Assembly (NCBI GenBank): GCA_950097015.1
Contig: CATNEN010000015.1
Span: forward strand, 1,347,501-1,411,500
Direction: 5' to 3'
DNA length: 64,000 nt
Source: Macrostomum hystrix
Taxonomy: Eukaryota > Platyhelminthes > Macrostomidae
The position numbers and the translations under genes were made by a program. This document shows positions 29,201 through 38,900 of the stretch, piece after piece; position 1 is the stretch's first letter; each line of letters starts with the position of its first letter. The notes under the pieces are model-generated. The model saw only the letters and a list, made by a program, of their open reading frames with translations, was not told the DNA's origin and ran no database searches.

Positions 29201-32017
29201 GAAATGTATCTCCGCATACGCATTGCACCAGAAGATCGAAGTTTCTTGCGTTTCCTGTGGCGCGCTGGACAAGTTGACCAAACACCGGAAGTTTTTGAGT
29301 TTCAGAGTGTCGTATTCGGTGTCAATTGCTCGCCGTTTCTGGCACAGTTCGTGTCGCAGGAGCATGCCAGGAAGCACCAGGTGCTGTTCCCCAGAGCAGC
29401 GGAGACGATTCTGAAGTCCACTTACATGGACGACAGTTTAGACTCAGTGAACGACGTAGAAGAAGCAATTGCGCTCCGCAACGAGGTGTCAGCTCTATGG
29501 GCCAAAGCCGGGATGAGAGCACGAAAATGGATGTCGAATTCGGCCGAGGTGCTGGAAACGATCCCGGTGGAAGATCGAGCCATAAAAGCGCAGCATGTGA
29601 TTCGCGGCGAGACAGCTTCATCGAAGGCGCTGGGAGTGACCTGGACAGGCCACGATGACATGCTCTCGGTCACTGGAAGTGAAGTCGGCAAGACAGCGCG
29701 AGTAGAATCAAAGCGACAGCTGCTTAAACGAGTGGCGAGTGTCTTCGATCCGTGCGGCTTTCTCAGTCCGTTCACGATTCGCGGAAGAATTCTCCTGCAG
29801 GAGATTTGGCAGAATGGAGCTGACTGGGACGAGCCGTTAGATCACCAAACTGGTGCGAAAGCCACACAATGGGCTGCTGAGATCGTGGCGCTAAGCTGTC
29901 TAACAATCCCAAGATGTCTATGGCCAGATCCAAGCAAGAAGGCGGTGCTGCACGTTTTTGTCGATGCGTCTCAGCTAGCATATGGCACGGTTATTTACTT
30001 GAGGAGCACGACCGGAGCTCAAATCTGCGTACGGCAAGCGGCAGCGAAGGCACGGGTTGCTCCACTGACAACCTGCAGCATTCCAAGACTGGAGCTCATG
30101 GCAGCAGTGCTTGGCGTTCGGCTAGCTCAGACGGTAGCAGAGGCACTCAACTTGGAGTTAAAGGAAGCGGTGTTCTGGAGTGACAGCACTAATGTGCTCT
30201 GGTGGCTGCGAGGTCGGAGTCGGATTTTTAAGCCTTTCGTAGCGAACCGGGTTGCGCTTATTCAAGAGGTGGTGAGGACCAACCAATGGCGACATGTACC
30301 AACTGATCACCATCCTGCAGATGTCGTGTCACGAGGCTGCAGCGCGGAAGAGCTTTGCCAGTCCGCAGTCTGGACGGAAGGACCCGCTTTTTTGAGAGGG
30401 GAGGAGGAAAACTGGCCGGAGAAGCTGGTTCCAATGGCAGATGGTGGAGATCAGGAAGTGCGGCGGGAAGCGATGAAGAGCGGTTCAAGTGTCGCCATGA
30501 TGACGATGTTGGCTGATGAAGTACCAGAGGTCGAGTGGCGACTGGATCCAGTACGATTTTCCAGCTACAAGAGGCTGCGCAGTGTTACGGCTTGGGTTCG
30601 GCGCTTTATCTTTAATTGTGGAGTGTCACTGGGTCAGCGTCGTCAAGGTGAACTAAGTGTCGACGAACTGCAAGAAGCTGAGGAAGCTATTCTTCAAAGA
30701 GCGCAGGATGAAGCATTCCGCGCTGAGCTTCGTCAAGTGCGTGCCGAGAGGTCGGTCCTACCAACCAGTCATCTCCGCTGTCTGCAGCCGTTTTTAGACA
30801 GTGCGGGGCTTTTGCTCGTAGATGGCAGACTGATGTTCGACCAAAATCTGCCCTACCAGGCCAAGCATCCAGTCATCCTGCCGAGGCGAAGCTGGACTAC
30901 GAAGTTGCTGGTGAAGCACTACCACGAAGAGCAAGGGCATGGTGGGACGAACCAGACGTTGTCCGCGCTTTCAACTAAGTTTTGGCTGATCGGTGGTCGC
31001 GAAGCTATACGTGAATGGGAGAAGGAGTGTGCTCACTGCAGAAGGCAGAAGGCAGTGCCGCAGGTGCAGCAGATGGCGCCGTTGCCGGAAGCAAGGCTCA
31101 GAAAGTCCCTTCGAGCATTTAGTTGCGTCGCAGTAGATTACGGAGGCCCATTTGAGACGGTGCAGGGACGTGGAAAACGACGCCAGAAGAGGTACCTGGC
31201 CCTCTTCACCTGTTTGGAAACGAGAGCAGTGCACCTAGAGATGGCGTATGGTTTGGATTCGGATTCTTTTTTAAATGCGTTCGCCCGAATGATCAATCGC
31301 AGAGGAAAGCCGGTGGAAGTATTTTCCGATAATGGTGGAAACTTTGTGAAGGGTGAAAGAGAGCTGAGGAGTTTCGAAAGAGAGCAGCAAGAAAAACTGA
31401 GACGGTCAGCAGCCGAGCGTGGCATCAAGTGGCATTTCCAGCCTCCATCCGCGCCCCATTTTGGTGGGGCTCATGAAGTCATGATCCGCGCCGCCAAGCG
31501 AGCCGTGCACGCGATTCTCGGCAACGCTGACATCACGGACGAGGAGTTGCACTCCGCCTTCACTGGTGCTGAGGCCCTAATCAATGCAAGGCCATTGACG
31601 TACCAGACCTCAAATCCGAAGGACGACACTCCGTTGACACCCAACCATTTTCTACATGGCCAGCTGGGCGGCGACTTTGCTCCGGAAGCCGAGAACGAAA
31701 GCAACCAAGGTCTACGACGACGGTGGCGACGTGTTCAGGAGCTTGTGCGGCACTTCTGGCACCGCTGGTTGCGCGAATGGGTCCCCAGGCTCAACGCGAG
31801 GTCCAAGTGGTTCAACGAGCAGCCCGACCTAGCCATTGGAGACATCGTCCTGGTGCTGACACCGAACGATCCGCGAGGACAATGGCCGCTCGGACGGGTG
31901 CTCGAAGTTTTCCCTGGCCGGGACGGCCGCGTGCGAGTTGCGAAGCTTCGAACTAGCGGTGGGCCTGTGCTGCGGCCAGTGACTAGATTGTGTCTCCATC
32001 AGCGTGATGGTCAGTGA
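26276..32017 (+). CDS. BEL/Pao gag-pol polyprotein
   Basis: 1913 residues from ATG 26276; the frame is also open a few codons upstream. Gag comes first: a charged coiled coil, then AIPNFAGDKRQYEGWKAAF (DUF1759 type). Next are Cys/His knuckles (CRFCEGPHGVWDCPKF, CFHCLGVNHSGLTC) and an A17-type aspartic protease with LLDDAST at about residue 634. Reverse transcriptase follows (VRMVFDASA, CDIEEMYLRI, YMDD at about 1050), then RNase H (FVDASQLAYGTVIY, LELMAAVLG, FWSDSTNVLWW). The integrase has an N-terminal zinc site (H...H...CAHC) and catalytic D1621, D1685 and E1734. A DUF5641-like C-terminus closes it. No stop or frameshift was seen and all catalytic motifs are kept. Order and length are typical of complete BEL elements. 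Confidence 0.95.
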   Translation: MPKETEESEDQASAAAEEQELQLMEAKANKTKAKTAFTKSRNRLVQRLAAGASDFSEVQQLATTLEHQFDDVTAALEKLLEIADDNIPMRHQTLKEIDTVESDYGETVILMTEMLKGVRKQAAAEEEEGARLAEREEQKRLEQQRKEAELRALELESAQIELENDYRRRNEQLAEELKRLRVVTGKADGVGAGTSLTERAELERDESGGRGKQADGTAHEGGSETRSIQPMPSPKTPAAVQSRSPNVHQQTVHPLSTSRGAEVEAQVSNDMWRQLQRVAIPNFAGDKRQYEGWKAAFYACVDAAPSSQVYKLLQLRQCLQGEALRLIANLGHSEYAYKAALERLEREYGGERRRLVLVIEDLDSFRPIVMESAPQLKKLADLLDVAVINLMEAGRESELNSNGLLHLRVQKKLPTDTLARYHRWIGDSGRADTLSALHQWLLRESEYQTVAMEAVRGIAAQGASGLTKHDNSKRFPPPQRTETLRTHFGETPETGAISEIRKKSCRFCEGPHGVWDCPKFAELDVAKRWAKAREKRLCFHCLGVNHSGLTCRRARPCGVDGCLGKHHSMLHQNREARPPVSRTEEASKKAAVSGSWLKKERTMLAEVAKETALRTVPVVLVAGERQVRINALLDDASTRTYLNADVAAELGLEGKPQRISVKVLNGGIESFETAPVEVTVQSIDGAFEASVVAFTAEKVTGGMKAVDWSRLAEHWAHLRGIPFDSTAGRPTVDMLIGVDNAEMHLACKEVCGMPGEPIARLTPIGWTCIGQVDQEGGSNQRLESFLCHECQDQVNSEIQKLWTIDDVPDSAALNGGRGTLTKDEQCALKAVKNSMTMVDGRYQVSIPWKARDCELPNNREMAERRLVSTEKRLQQREGLTREYQAVLDGQLAKGYVKKVGDINESQATNWYLPHFPVIREDKDTTKVRMVFDASARSQGKSLNDIILPGPKLQNDLFKVLLRFRRGPVAVVCDIEEMYLRIRIAPEDRSFLRFLWRAGQVDQTPEVFEFQSVVFGVNCSPFLAQFVSQEHARKHQVLFPRAAETILKSTYMDDSLDSVNDVEEAIALRNEVSALWAKAGMRARKWMSNSAEVLETIPVEDRAIKAQHVIRGETASSKALGVTWTGHDDMLSVTGSEVGKTARVESKRQLLKRVASVFDPCGFLSPFTIRGRILLQEIWQNGADWDEPLDHQTGAKATQWAAEIVALSCLTIPRCLWPDPSKKAVLHVFVDASQLAYGTVIYLRSTTGAQICVRQAAAKARVAPLTTCSIPRLELMAAVLGVRLAQTVAEALNLELKEAVFWSDSTNVLWWLRGRSRIFKPFVANRVALIQEVVRTNQWRHVPTDHHPADVVSRGCSAEELCQSAVWTEGPAFLRGEEENWPEKLVPMADGGDQEVRREAMKSGSSVAMMTMLADEVPEVEWRLDPVRFSSYKRLRSVTAWVRRFIFNCGVSLGQRRQGELSVDELQEAEEAILQRAQDEAFRAELRQVRAERSVLPTSHLRCLQPFLDSAGLLLVDGRLMFDQNLPYQAKHPVILPRRSWTTKLLVKHYHEEQGHGGTNQTLSALSTKFWLIGGREAIREWEKECAHCRRQKAVPQVQQMAPLPEARLRKSLRAFSCVAVDYGGPFETVQGRGKRRQKRYLALFTCLETRAVHLEMAYGLDSDSFLNAFARMINRRGKPVEVFSDNGGNFVKGERELRSFEREQQEKLRRSAAERGIKWHFQPPSAPHFGGAHEVMIRAAKRAVHAILGNADITDEELHSAFTGAEALINARPLTYQTSNPKDDTPLTPNHFLHGQLGGDFAPEAENESNQGLRRRWRRVQELVRHFWHRWLREWVPRLNARSKWFNEQPDLAIGDIVLVLTPNDPRGQWPLGRVLEVFPGRDGRVRVAKLRTSGGPVLRPVTRLCLHQRDGQ

Positions 32018-32558
32018 TTGCTCAGAAAGTGACTGTCTTGTGAAAGTACAAACTGTTAATTAATGTTGTGTTTTTTGGATTAATTGGTGTTTCTGTTGAA
32101 TTTCTGATGCTGTTGTTAGTGGTTTAACCGTTGCCTTTTGCATAGTCTTTGCATGGTTTTCCTGCTATTGTGGGTATTAGGACTAGTTTTTCGCTTTAGA
32201 TCGTTTATGTCGCATATTTGCACTAATAATGTCTTGTGTTTTCAAGGATTTCGCTGGTCAACCATTTTTTTGCGCAAAGATTTCTGTCGGTTATGGTTTC
32301 TTTAAAAATGCTTTACAGCTATGAAGTAGTGAAAATTTTGCCTTTGTGATTTTACAGTGTTTCATTATTCCTTTTGGTGTTGGTTGTCATTAGTTGCGGG
32401 ATCGGCGGTTAATAGTTTCATGAGCCTGTAATCCGCGTTCCTAATGTTTTCTCGGTTTTGAGTTTATCAAGTTTATCATATTTGCTTTTTTGTTTTGTTG
32501 CACGGCTTCTTTGTTGTGTGGGATTTGGTTTTCGCCTTTTTGCTGATAGTGCTCTATC
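32018..32558 (+). other. Non-coding tail of BEL/Pao element before the 3' LTR
   Basis: T-rich, stop-dense. No third gene such as an envelope protein. Confidence 0.6.
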
Positions 32559-32571
32559 AGGAAGGGAGGTA
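32559..32571 (+). other. Polypurine tract of BEL/Pao element
   Basis: AGGAAGGGAGGTA directly before the 3' LTR, the expected plus-strand primer position. Confidence 0.7.
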
Positions 32572-32912
32572 TGTTCGGATGGTTATTATTTGTCGGGCTG
32601 CGTTGTTCTGCAAAATTATTATTATTATTTTTCTCGGCCTAGGTACATGGATGCCAAGGTTGTGTCGGCCCTTACTGTACGTTCTTTCCGCGTGCGCCAG
32701 CCACCCCATTTTTTATAGTATATCAAGCGCTGCTGGACGTTCAATAAGATTAAAGGTGTTGTGTTTTTTTGTTTGTTTGTTTTTCAATTAAAGATTGCCT
32801 GCGCGAGATCGCAGCGTTGACTGCAGGCTTTACGGAGGCCTGACCTAGTGTTAGAACAAAAAAGTTGATATCTTTGTTTCCTTCCGGTTCTCTTGTCTTT
32901 GACTGAAAAACA
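32572..32912 (+). repeat. 3' LTR of BEL/Pao element
   Basis: 341 bp matching the 5' LTR; followed by target duplication GTGAT. Confidence 0.93.
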
Positions 32913-33354
32913 GTGATCATTTGCATCGTTAGCCCGATGCTCTCGCCTGTGAAATCGCATTCAGGTTTCGTGTGAGAATTTTTTTTACGTTTGACTAAAG
33001 TTTGATCGGTTTTGATTTGCTACCCTCAGCAAAAATATATAGGATTTAATAATTGGAACCAACTTTAAAGAGTGCAATGTGATCAAGTGTCAATTTATAA
33101 CTTTAGAAAGTTTGCCTCTAAAAATACTACTTACTAATTGAACAAAGTAGTATATGCCTAAATGCCAAGTTTTATAGTGAGGCTCAGAAAGCTCTACAGT
33201 AAACGAATCAAGAAACCTGCCTGCATCGCAGACTATCATTCGGGTTCTCAATGCCGTTGTTCTGTCCTGTAGGCCTAGGGCCGTTTTATCATCCTGCTGA
33301 GGGCAATTGTGGTGTTGGGTGCCTTTTCAAGTCGGCGACCAGATGCGAAGCAAA

Positions 33355-33705
33355 CTATAGAGCCATGTCATCAACTCTGCGAGTCAGTGACGTCATTAGC
33401 CCGACGATCTGCAATCTCGAGGACGCCACAATACCGTCAAAGTTTTCATTATATTCTGTTCCCACCGACCTGTCTGATGCTGCCGTCAGGTAGCGCTGGC
33501 GGCAGCATCGCTATAGAGCCATGTCATCAACTCTGCGAGTCAGTGACGTCATTAGCCCGACGATCTGCAAGCTCGAGGACGCCACAATACCGTCTGCCTG
33601 CCATCACGCCGGTGTGAGATTGACCTTGGCAACGCAACGCCGCCAGCGCTACCTGACGGCAGCATCAGACAGGTCGGTGGGAACAGAATATAATGAAAAC
33701 TGGGG
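33355..33705. repeat. Compound repeat: direct duplication plus fold-back arms
   Basis: A block of about 90 bases (ATAGAGCCATGTCATCAACT ... GACGCCACAATACCGTC) occurs twice in direct orientation at about 33355-33438 and 33510-33594. A second block of about 58 bases (TTTTCATTATATTCTGTTCC ... GGTAGCGC) at about 33442-33498 occurs inverted at 33647-33703. A fold-back or MITE-like element that underwent internal duplication would explain this. No target duplication was found. Confidence 0.75.
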
Positions 33706-34850
33706 CAGAGACGTGAGCAGTATGTGACTGTTAGCAACGCTGATGTGCTTGACACAATCACAGAGTTGCTGTGCTGGGGTCAGGTCATTTATACTTTAGT
33801 CCTTTATACAAGGACAAGACCACTAGGAGTTCTAGAAGTACTACTATAGTTGTCCTTTGGTTTATGCCTTTTTGGCGTTGACTTATGAACATGCGCTGTC
33901 GCCACACGCAAAAGTACATCAAGCGCACGTTATACATGAGCATGAATCAATCAATTGAGCATCAATCCTTACTTAGGCATTAAGGACTACAGCTTCAGAC
34001 TTATGTAATCATATCACTAATACATTTTCAAAAACATCGTTTCAAGCAAGTTCCGTCAAAGGATCTCTTTGAATCTCTTTGTAAATTAAATGAAATTAGT
34101 AATAAAGCATGAAGTCCACAGTGCGTAGAAGCGGCTTTTGCATGACATCGATGGGATTTAGTCATTGCTCAGCAGAACGCTGCGGTCTGAGTCTCATGGT
34201 ACTCAGATAGGTCGCATGCCACAGGCTGCCAATTGAACTCAACTGAAAGAACTCAGCCTGCCAGTTTGGGTCGGGTTATTCGCATTCCGTGCACGCAGCG
34301 GGTATTGCCAACAGCAGGCATTGGGGCCGGTATCCAACATAACTGCCAGAGCCACAGTTGCTGCTGCATACGTGATTGGCATTCCCTTGTTGCCACCCGA
34401 TACTGCGTGATGACTGTCAGTCATTTGACATGCATTTCAGTGGGGGCATTGTGTGCGCATTAGTGTGTGTGGGAGCCCGTGCATACATGCGCATTAGCTG
34501 AGGTTTGGCTATTGTTTAGAACCGCTAACTGTGAGGTCCCTGTGCTCGCATGAGTTGCTAAATGTGCCAGATATTTGAAACCAAACAGCTCGGGTGACTT
34601 GAAGTGGGCAGGTTCAACTGTCAGTTTCATTGTTCAGTAACTTTTAAAAGCACCTGCAAGACACCCGATCCTGTTTTACCTACACTCAAGTGTAATTAGT
34701 CCAGTGGGGATGGGACATGGGATAAAAATTTAACATCGCCTCACCCCCAGCTTGACCTTTCATTATGATAAAACGTGCTCGTAAATTAGCTCAGAGTTTA
34801 ACTATTACTGATGCGAATCTTGTCAGGGCTTGTGATAAGTGATAAAAAGG
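33706..34850. other. Intergenic DNA, no gene seen
   Basis: Stop-dense in all frames, with no recognised repeat. 32918-33354 is likewise empty. Confidence 0.45.
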
Positions 34851-34854
34851 CCGA

Positions 34855-35090
34855 TCAACAAATATATATGTTATAAAAATAATAGTAATAATATTAAACT
34901 AATGCAGCTGCCCCCAAAGGGCAAGATGGGCATCCGACAGCACAGTCGCAGCTATTGCTGTTCAATCTATAGACTGGGGAGACGCCACACATCCTTTGAG
35001 CCAATGCAAAGTTGGATTCGTGAATCGAACCCCTGACCTTCAAGTTGAACTTCCGGTCTCTCGATCAGAAGTCGGACTGAGCTGCTCTAA
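34855..35090 (-). mobile_element. SINE family A copy
   Basis: Reverse orientation: AT-rich tail at left, the conserved body blocks CAGCACAGTCGCAGCTATTG and AGACTGGGGAGACGCCACAC, and an inverted B box (GAATCGAACCC) at right. Part of the body is deleted. 35091-35961 holds nothing recognised except the receptor's presumed promoter. Confidence 0.75.
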
Positions 35091-35961
35091 TCAATGGACG
35101 ATAATTGCTTCCAAAGCAAACTAAAAAACGCAAAACTTTGTTTCATTTCACTTTCTCTGTTTCAATTTCATTTAGTTCAATCAATTCCAAGTTGCTTGAC
35201 GACTATTGGACACATTAATTAATGCCAAAAATCCTAAAATAAGTTTACTAGCTAATGATACCGAGCTTTAGAAAGCTTTATACTAGAATATTTGCCTTCG
35301 CTGAGTAGGATAAGTTTCTGGACATGCTGTTGAGTTCTAGTCAATCTAGCAAGCGGTGTGAATCCGCAGCAGCTGCCACTTGAACACGACCGGTTCTGAC
35401 ACTCGGCTCCTGGTTCTAGATCCTGATGCCGGAGCGATGGGCACAGCGTGGCGCTGCTCGGCATGCACCTCTTCACGATCGATGGAGTCGAGATCTGGGA
35501 TTCGAGTGGAATTGGTGTTCAGCAAGGTTAAAGGTGAGAATAAGCTGAGCGGGGCTGCAAGACACAAGGTAGAGCTAGTGGTCACACTTTTTTGGGAACA
35601 TCATTTACGAATATGATCTAAAAAAGCAAACTAAACAAGGGTCATAAACATCATTAGCATTTTGCGCACTGCAAAATGCACCAAAAAACCGGATTTTGCT
35701 ATTGGCAGTAGCCGCCGAACGCATTGGCAGTGGCTCCTCATATGGCTCGCAGAAGCATTCTGATTGGTTGCTTCTGTATTCCCTGAATATTTTTCCGAAT
35801 TTAACATTTCCCGCCGCAATATCGCTGCTGTATTTTCACTCCTCTCATATCAAGAACCGCAAAGTCAGACGTTTGGAAGCGAACTCTGCTCAAAATAAAA
35901 AGTAAAATTAGGAATTGCAGCCAGCAGACCTGCAAGCTGCTTGGCGCCTAATCTGACAGCC

Positions 35962-38900
35962 ATGGCGACTGCGGGTTGGTCTTCTTCAATGCCTCGGTTT
36001 GGCAACAAAAATTCGACCGCAGCATTCAAGCAGCTGCTGGTCTTGTTGGTTCTGACATTCTGCTCGAGCTCTACTCAGGCGCAGCGAGATCCAGCGTCTG
36101 AGCATCAGCTGCAACTGCTGCTTCAGAAGCAGCAGCAACAGCAGCAAGAGACTCCCTGGCGTCAGAAGCTGACAAATTTTACAGGCAGAGATGGTCGCAC
36201 CCACTACTGGCCGATCCAGGACCAGAAGGTTTTCACCCCGGGCGACATCTACCTTGGCGGGCTCATGATGGTACACGCGCGCTCTGAGGACAAGGTCTGC
36301 GGCCGAGTCATGCACCAGGGCGGCCTGCAGGCCCTGGAGTCCATGCTCTTCACCATCGACTACATCAACAACAATGACATCATTGGCGATGGATTGAAGC
36401 TGGGCAGCTACATCAAGGACGACTGCGACAGGGATACGTATGGTCTGGATCAGTCTGTGGACTTCATCAAGGGTGAGCACAGGATTCTGTCTCAGGGGTG
36501 GCCATAAGCAAATTTTTGTAGCCCAGTGATTAAAACCTTCGAGCCTTATGTCAATAGCTCAAACTCAGCCCAAGCTGCCAAATGGGTACGATATCTCAGC
36601 TCTGTGGCGGCATCCCAGTCCACGGACTGAATAACTGTACACAGCTTTTGGAAGCGCCGCGCAATGGCTGGTCGTACACAGTGGCGTAGCCAGAATTTTT
36701 TCCTAGGGAGGCCGGGCCTGTGGGAGGACGCCGCTACCACAGGGGCGCCACATAGTTTCGTCAGCCGATTGGGGCGCCGCAGCCACCTTGCCCCCCTTAG
36801 CTACGGCCCAACTAGGCGTGATTTCTATTTCAGGCGTTAATGAGCTCTCAAAAAACTTGTAACTGACTATCTTTAGTTGAAGTGCAAACAATCTGCTACT
36901 CAGAAAAAACCCGCTTATCCAAACACAACCAAATCTCTGAGACTGCGGATTTAGCCAAAGTCTAGACACCGACAGCTAGTCCAGCATCCCTAGGGAAAAT
37001 CTGAGCAGCTTGCTAGAATTGCGGTGAGCTACTCTGGGAAAGATTAGGTCTGATGTCAGCGCGCAAATCCCGTCTGATTTTGCAGCGAGTGAGATTTCCA
37101 GCAGCAGAATGAGGCCCACGGGAAGTTTAGTACAGCTACACCAGCCCTTCTCTCCGTGCCGCTTTTCTATTGATGGATCGGAAACTGGGCAAAGGTTGGG
37201 AATCGGTTAGACTAGACGAGGCTGGAAGAAAGGGTCTATCACTGCACCTCTTCCGCAACTGCCGCCGGGGGGTGCTAAGTGGCCCTGTCAGACACCCCGT
37301 AAGTGGATGATGATCGCTGGCCAGGGCATCCTTGGCGCCTGTCAGGGTCACTTAGATGGTCATCAGGCAAACAGGCTTTCCTCCTGGGATGTTGAGCTAA
37401 TACCCGAATGAATTCTGTACACTTTTGCTGCGGAAAAAGTCATAGCGGCTCACTAATATTCGCTACTTTCAAACCTACATCTTTAAAGATAATTGTACCG
37501 ACAAATTAAGTTAGTCGCATCAATATATTAAGAAAACTTTGAACTGCATCTTTCTACTTTGTGGAATCGAACCCCGGACCATTCTGCAACTCTTGCAATA
37601 TGCTGCAGGAAGGTTTAAGTCTGGCTAAAATGAAAAAAGTCAGTGAACTGACTGATAATTCAGCAAACTGATGAAGGATGCAGGTTTCACTTCAGCACAG
37701 AACAAGGCCATTTTAGCTCACAGAATGACAGAATGAAAACACTGGCCAAGTATTGCCGGCACCAATGCAAATGGCTGCCCTGTGAATACGATTCCGTAAA
37801 TTGTTTATCCAAAGCCTGGGTGTGTGGGAGGGTTATTGAATAATGCATCGCCCTTGGCGTAGCCGCAATTCTTGCCTTGATATTCCCTGCATCCTCGCCT
37901 CGCATTGTGGGTCTCTTACAACAGGCAATAATATTTTACTTGCAATGTACGGTATCAAATCTGTCCTTCGCTATCCCAAAACAGTTTCAAAGTAAAATGC
38001 CTAAAATCCATTTAGTCCTTAGTGAATGAGATTTCATTGGCCATCCCTACCGAAACGACTTCCTGGCCGCAAACGAAAATCCTATCTTTACGCTTCATTC
38101 CAGTAAAACCCTGAAATTAAGTTGGGGATTCGCCCTCTCCCAGTCACGAGCTACATTTTTATTCTCGCTCCTCTGAGCTTTACCGGTTTTTAATCCTTCC
38201 AGAAGCCATAATTAATCTGACTGACAAGCCCGAGCTTAAAAGTTGAGAAACTTTAGGAGTAGAGCGTTATTTTTCTTCCACAGAAATTTTCCAACAAGAA
38301 GAGTGGGGAGTCAGTGAGGCTCAAACAGGAAAAACCCGACGTCCATGGAAAGCATTATGAAGCAGAAATTTCAGTGATTAGACAAGGCCTAAAAAAGAGA
38401 GCAGTTTTTTTATAAATTGCCGGAGTGGACAGGATCAGATTCATGGCTGATTCCCAACCAACCCAGCCCACCTGTCCATCAGGCGGGACGCCGGGGTCGC
38501 ATATCACGCGAATCGCTCAGTTCTCTGCCCCCTCTATCCAAATGCGCTCCCTCAGCTCCTCTGCTTTTCAATTTCCCGCTCGAAGCGGCTAGATGCGCCA
38601 CCTTTGTGCCTCCGTCAATCCAAGTCTGAGATAATTTTGCAGGGCCGGGGCTGGCAGTGCGGCGACAGCTCTTACTCATTCAGCTCACTATTCTCAATGT
38701 TTTACTCTTCTCTAGCTTCCAAAATGTATAGTGCACCTCATCATTTGTCTTAACTCCTATGCGATCTGATCTACTGTGTGAATTCCAATCGGCATCAACT
38801 TTCTCACCTGCCCCCTTGCACCTATTCTCGGCGCAATGAGATCACGAATTCGAGAAACGTCGATAATCATCCGCCAACGGATCTCTTTCGAGCAATCAGC

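Larger units (their letters stand above)
25908..32912 (+). mobile_element. Intact BEL/Pao LTR retrotransposon
   Basis: LTRs of 341 bp (25908-26248 and 32572-32912) begin TGTT, end AACA and show no difference by eye. A 5-bp duplication GTGAT flanks the element (25903-25907 and 32913-32917). A primer site, one uninterrupted gag-pol frame and a purine tract lie between. No envelope-like gene; the 550 bases after pol are non-coding. Identical LTRs and an open frame show a recent insertion. BEL/Pao elements move by reverse transcription in cytoplasmic particles and integrate with their own integrase (family knowledge). Confidence 0.95.
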
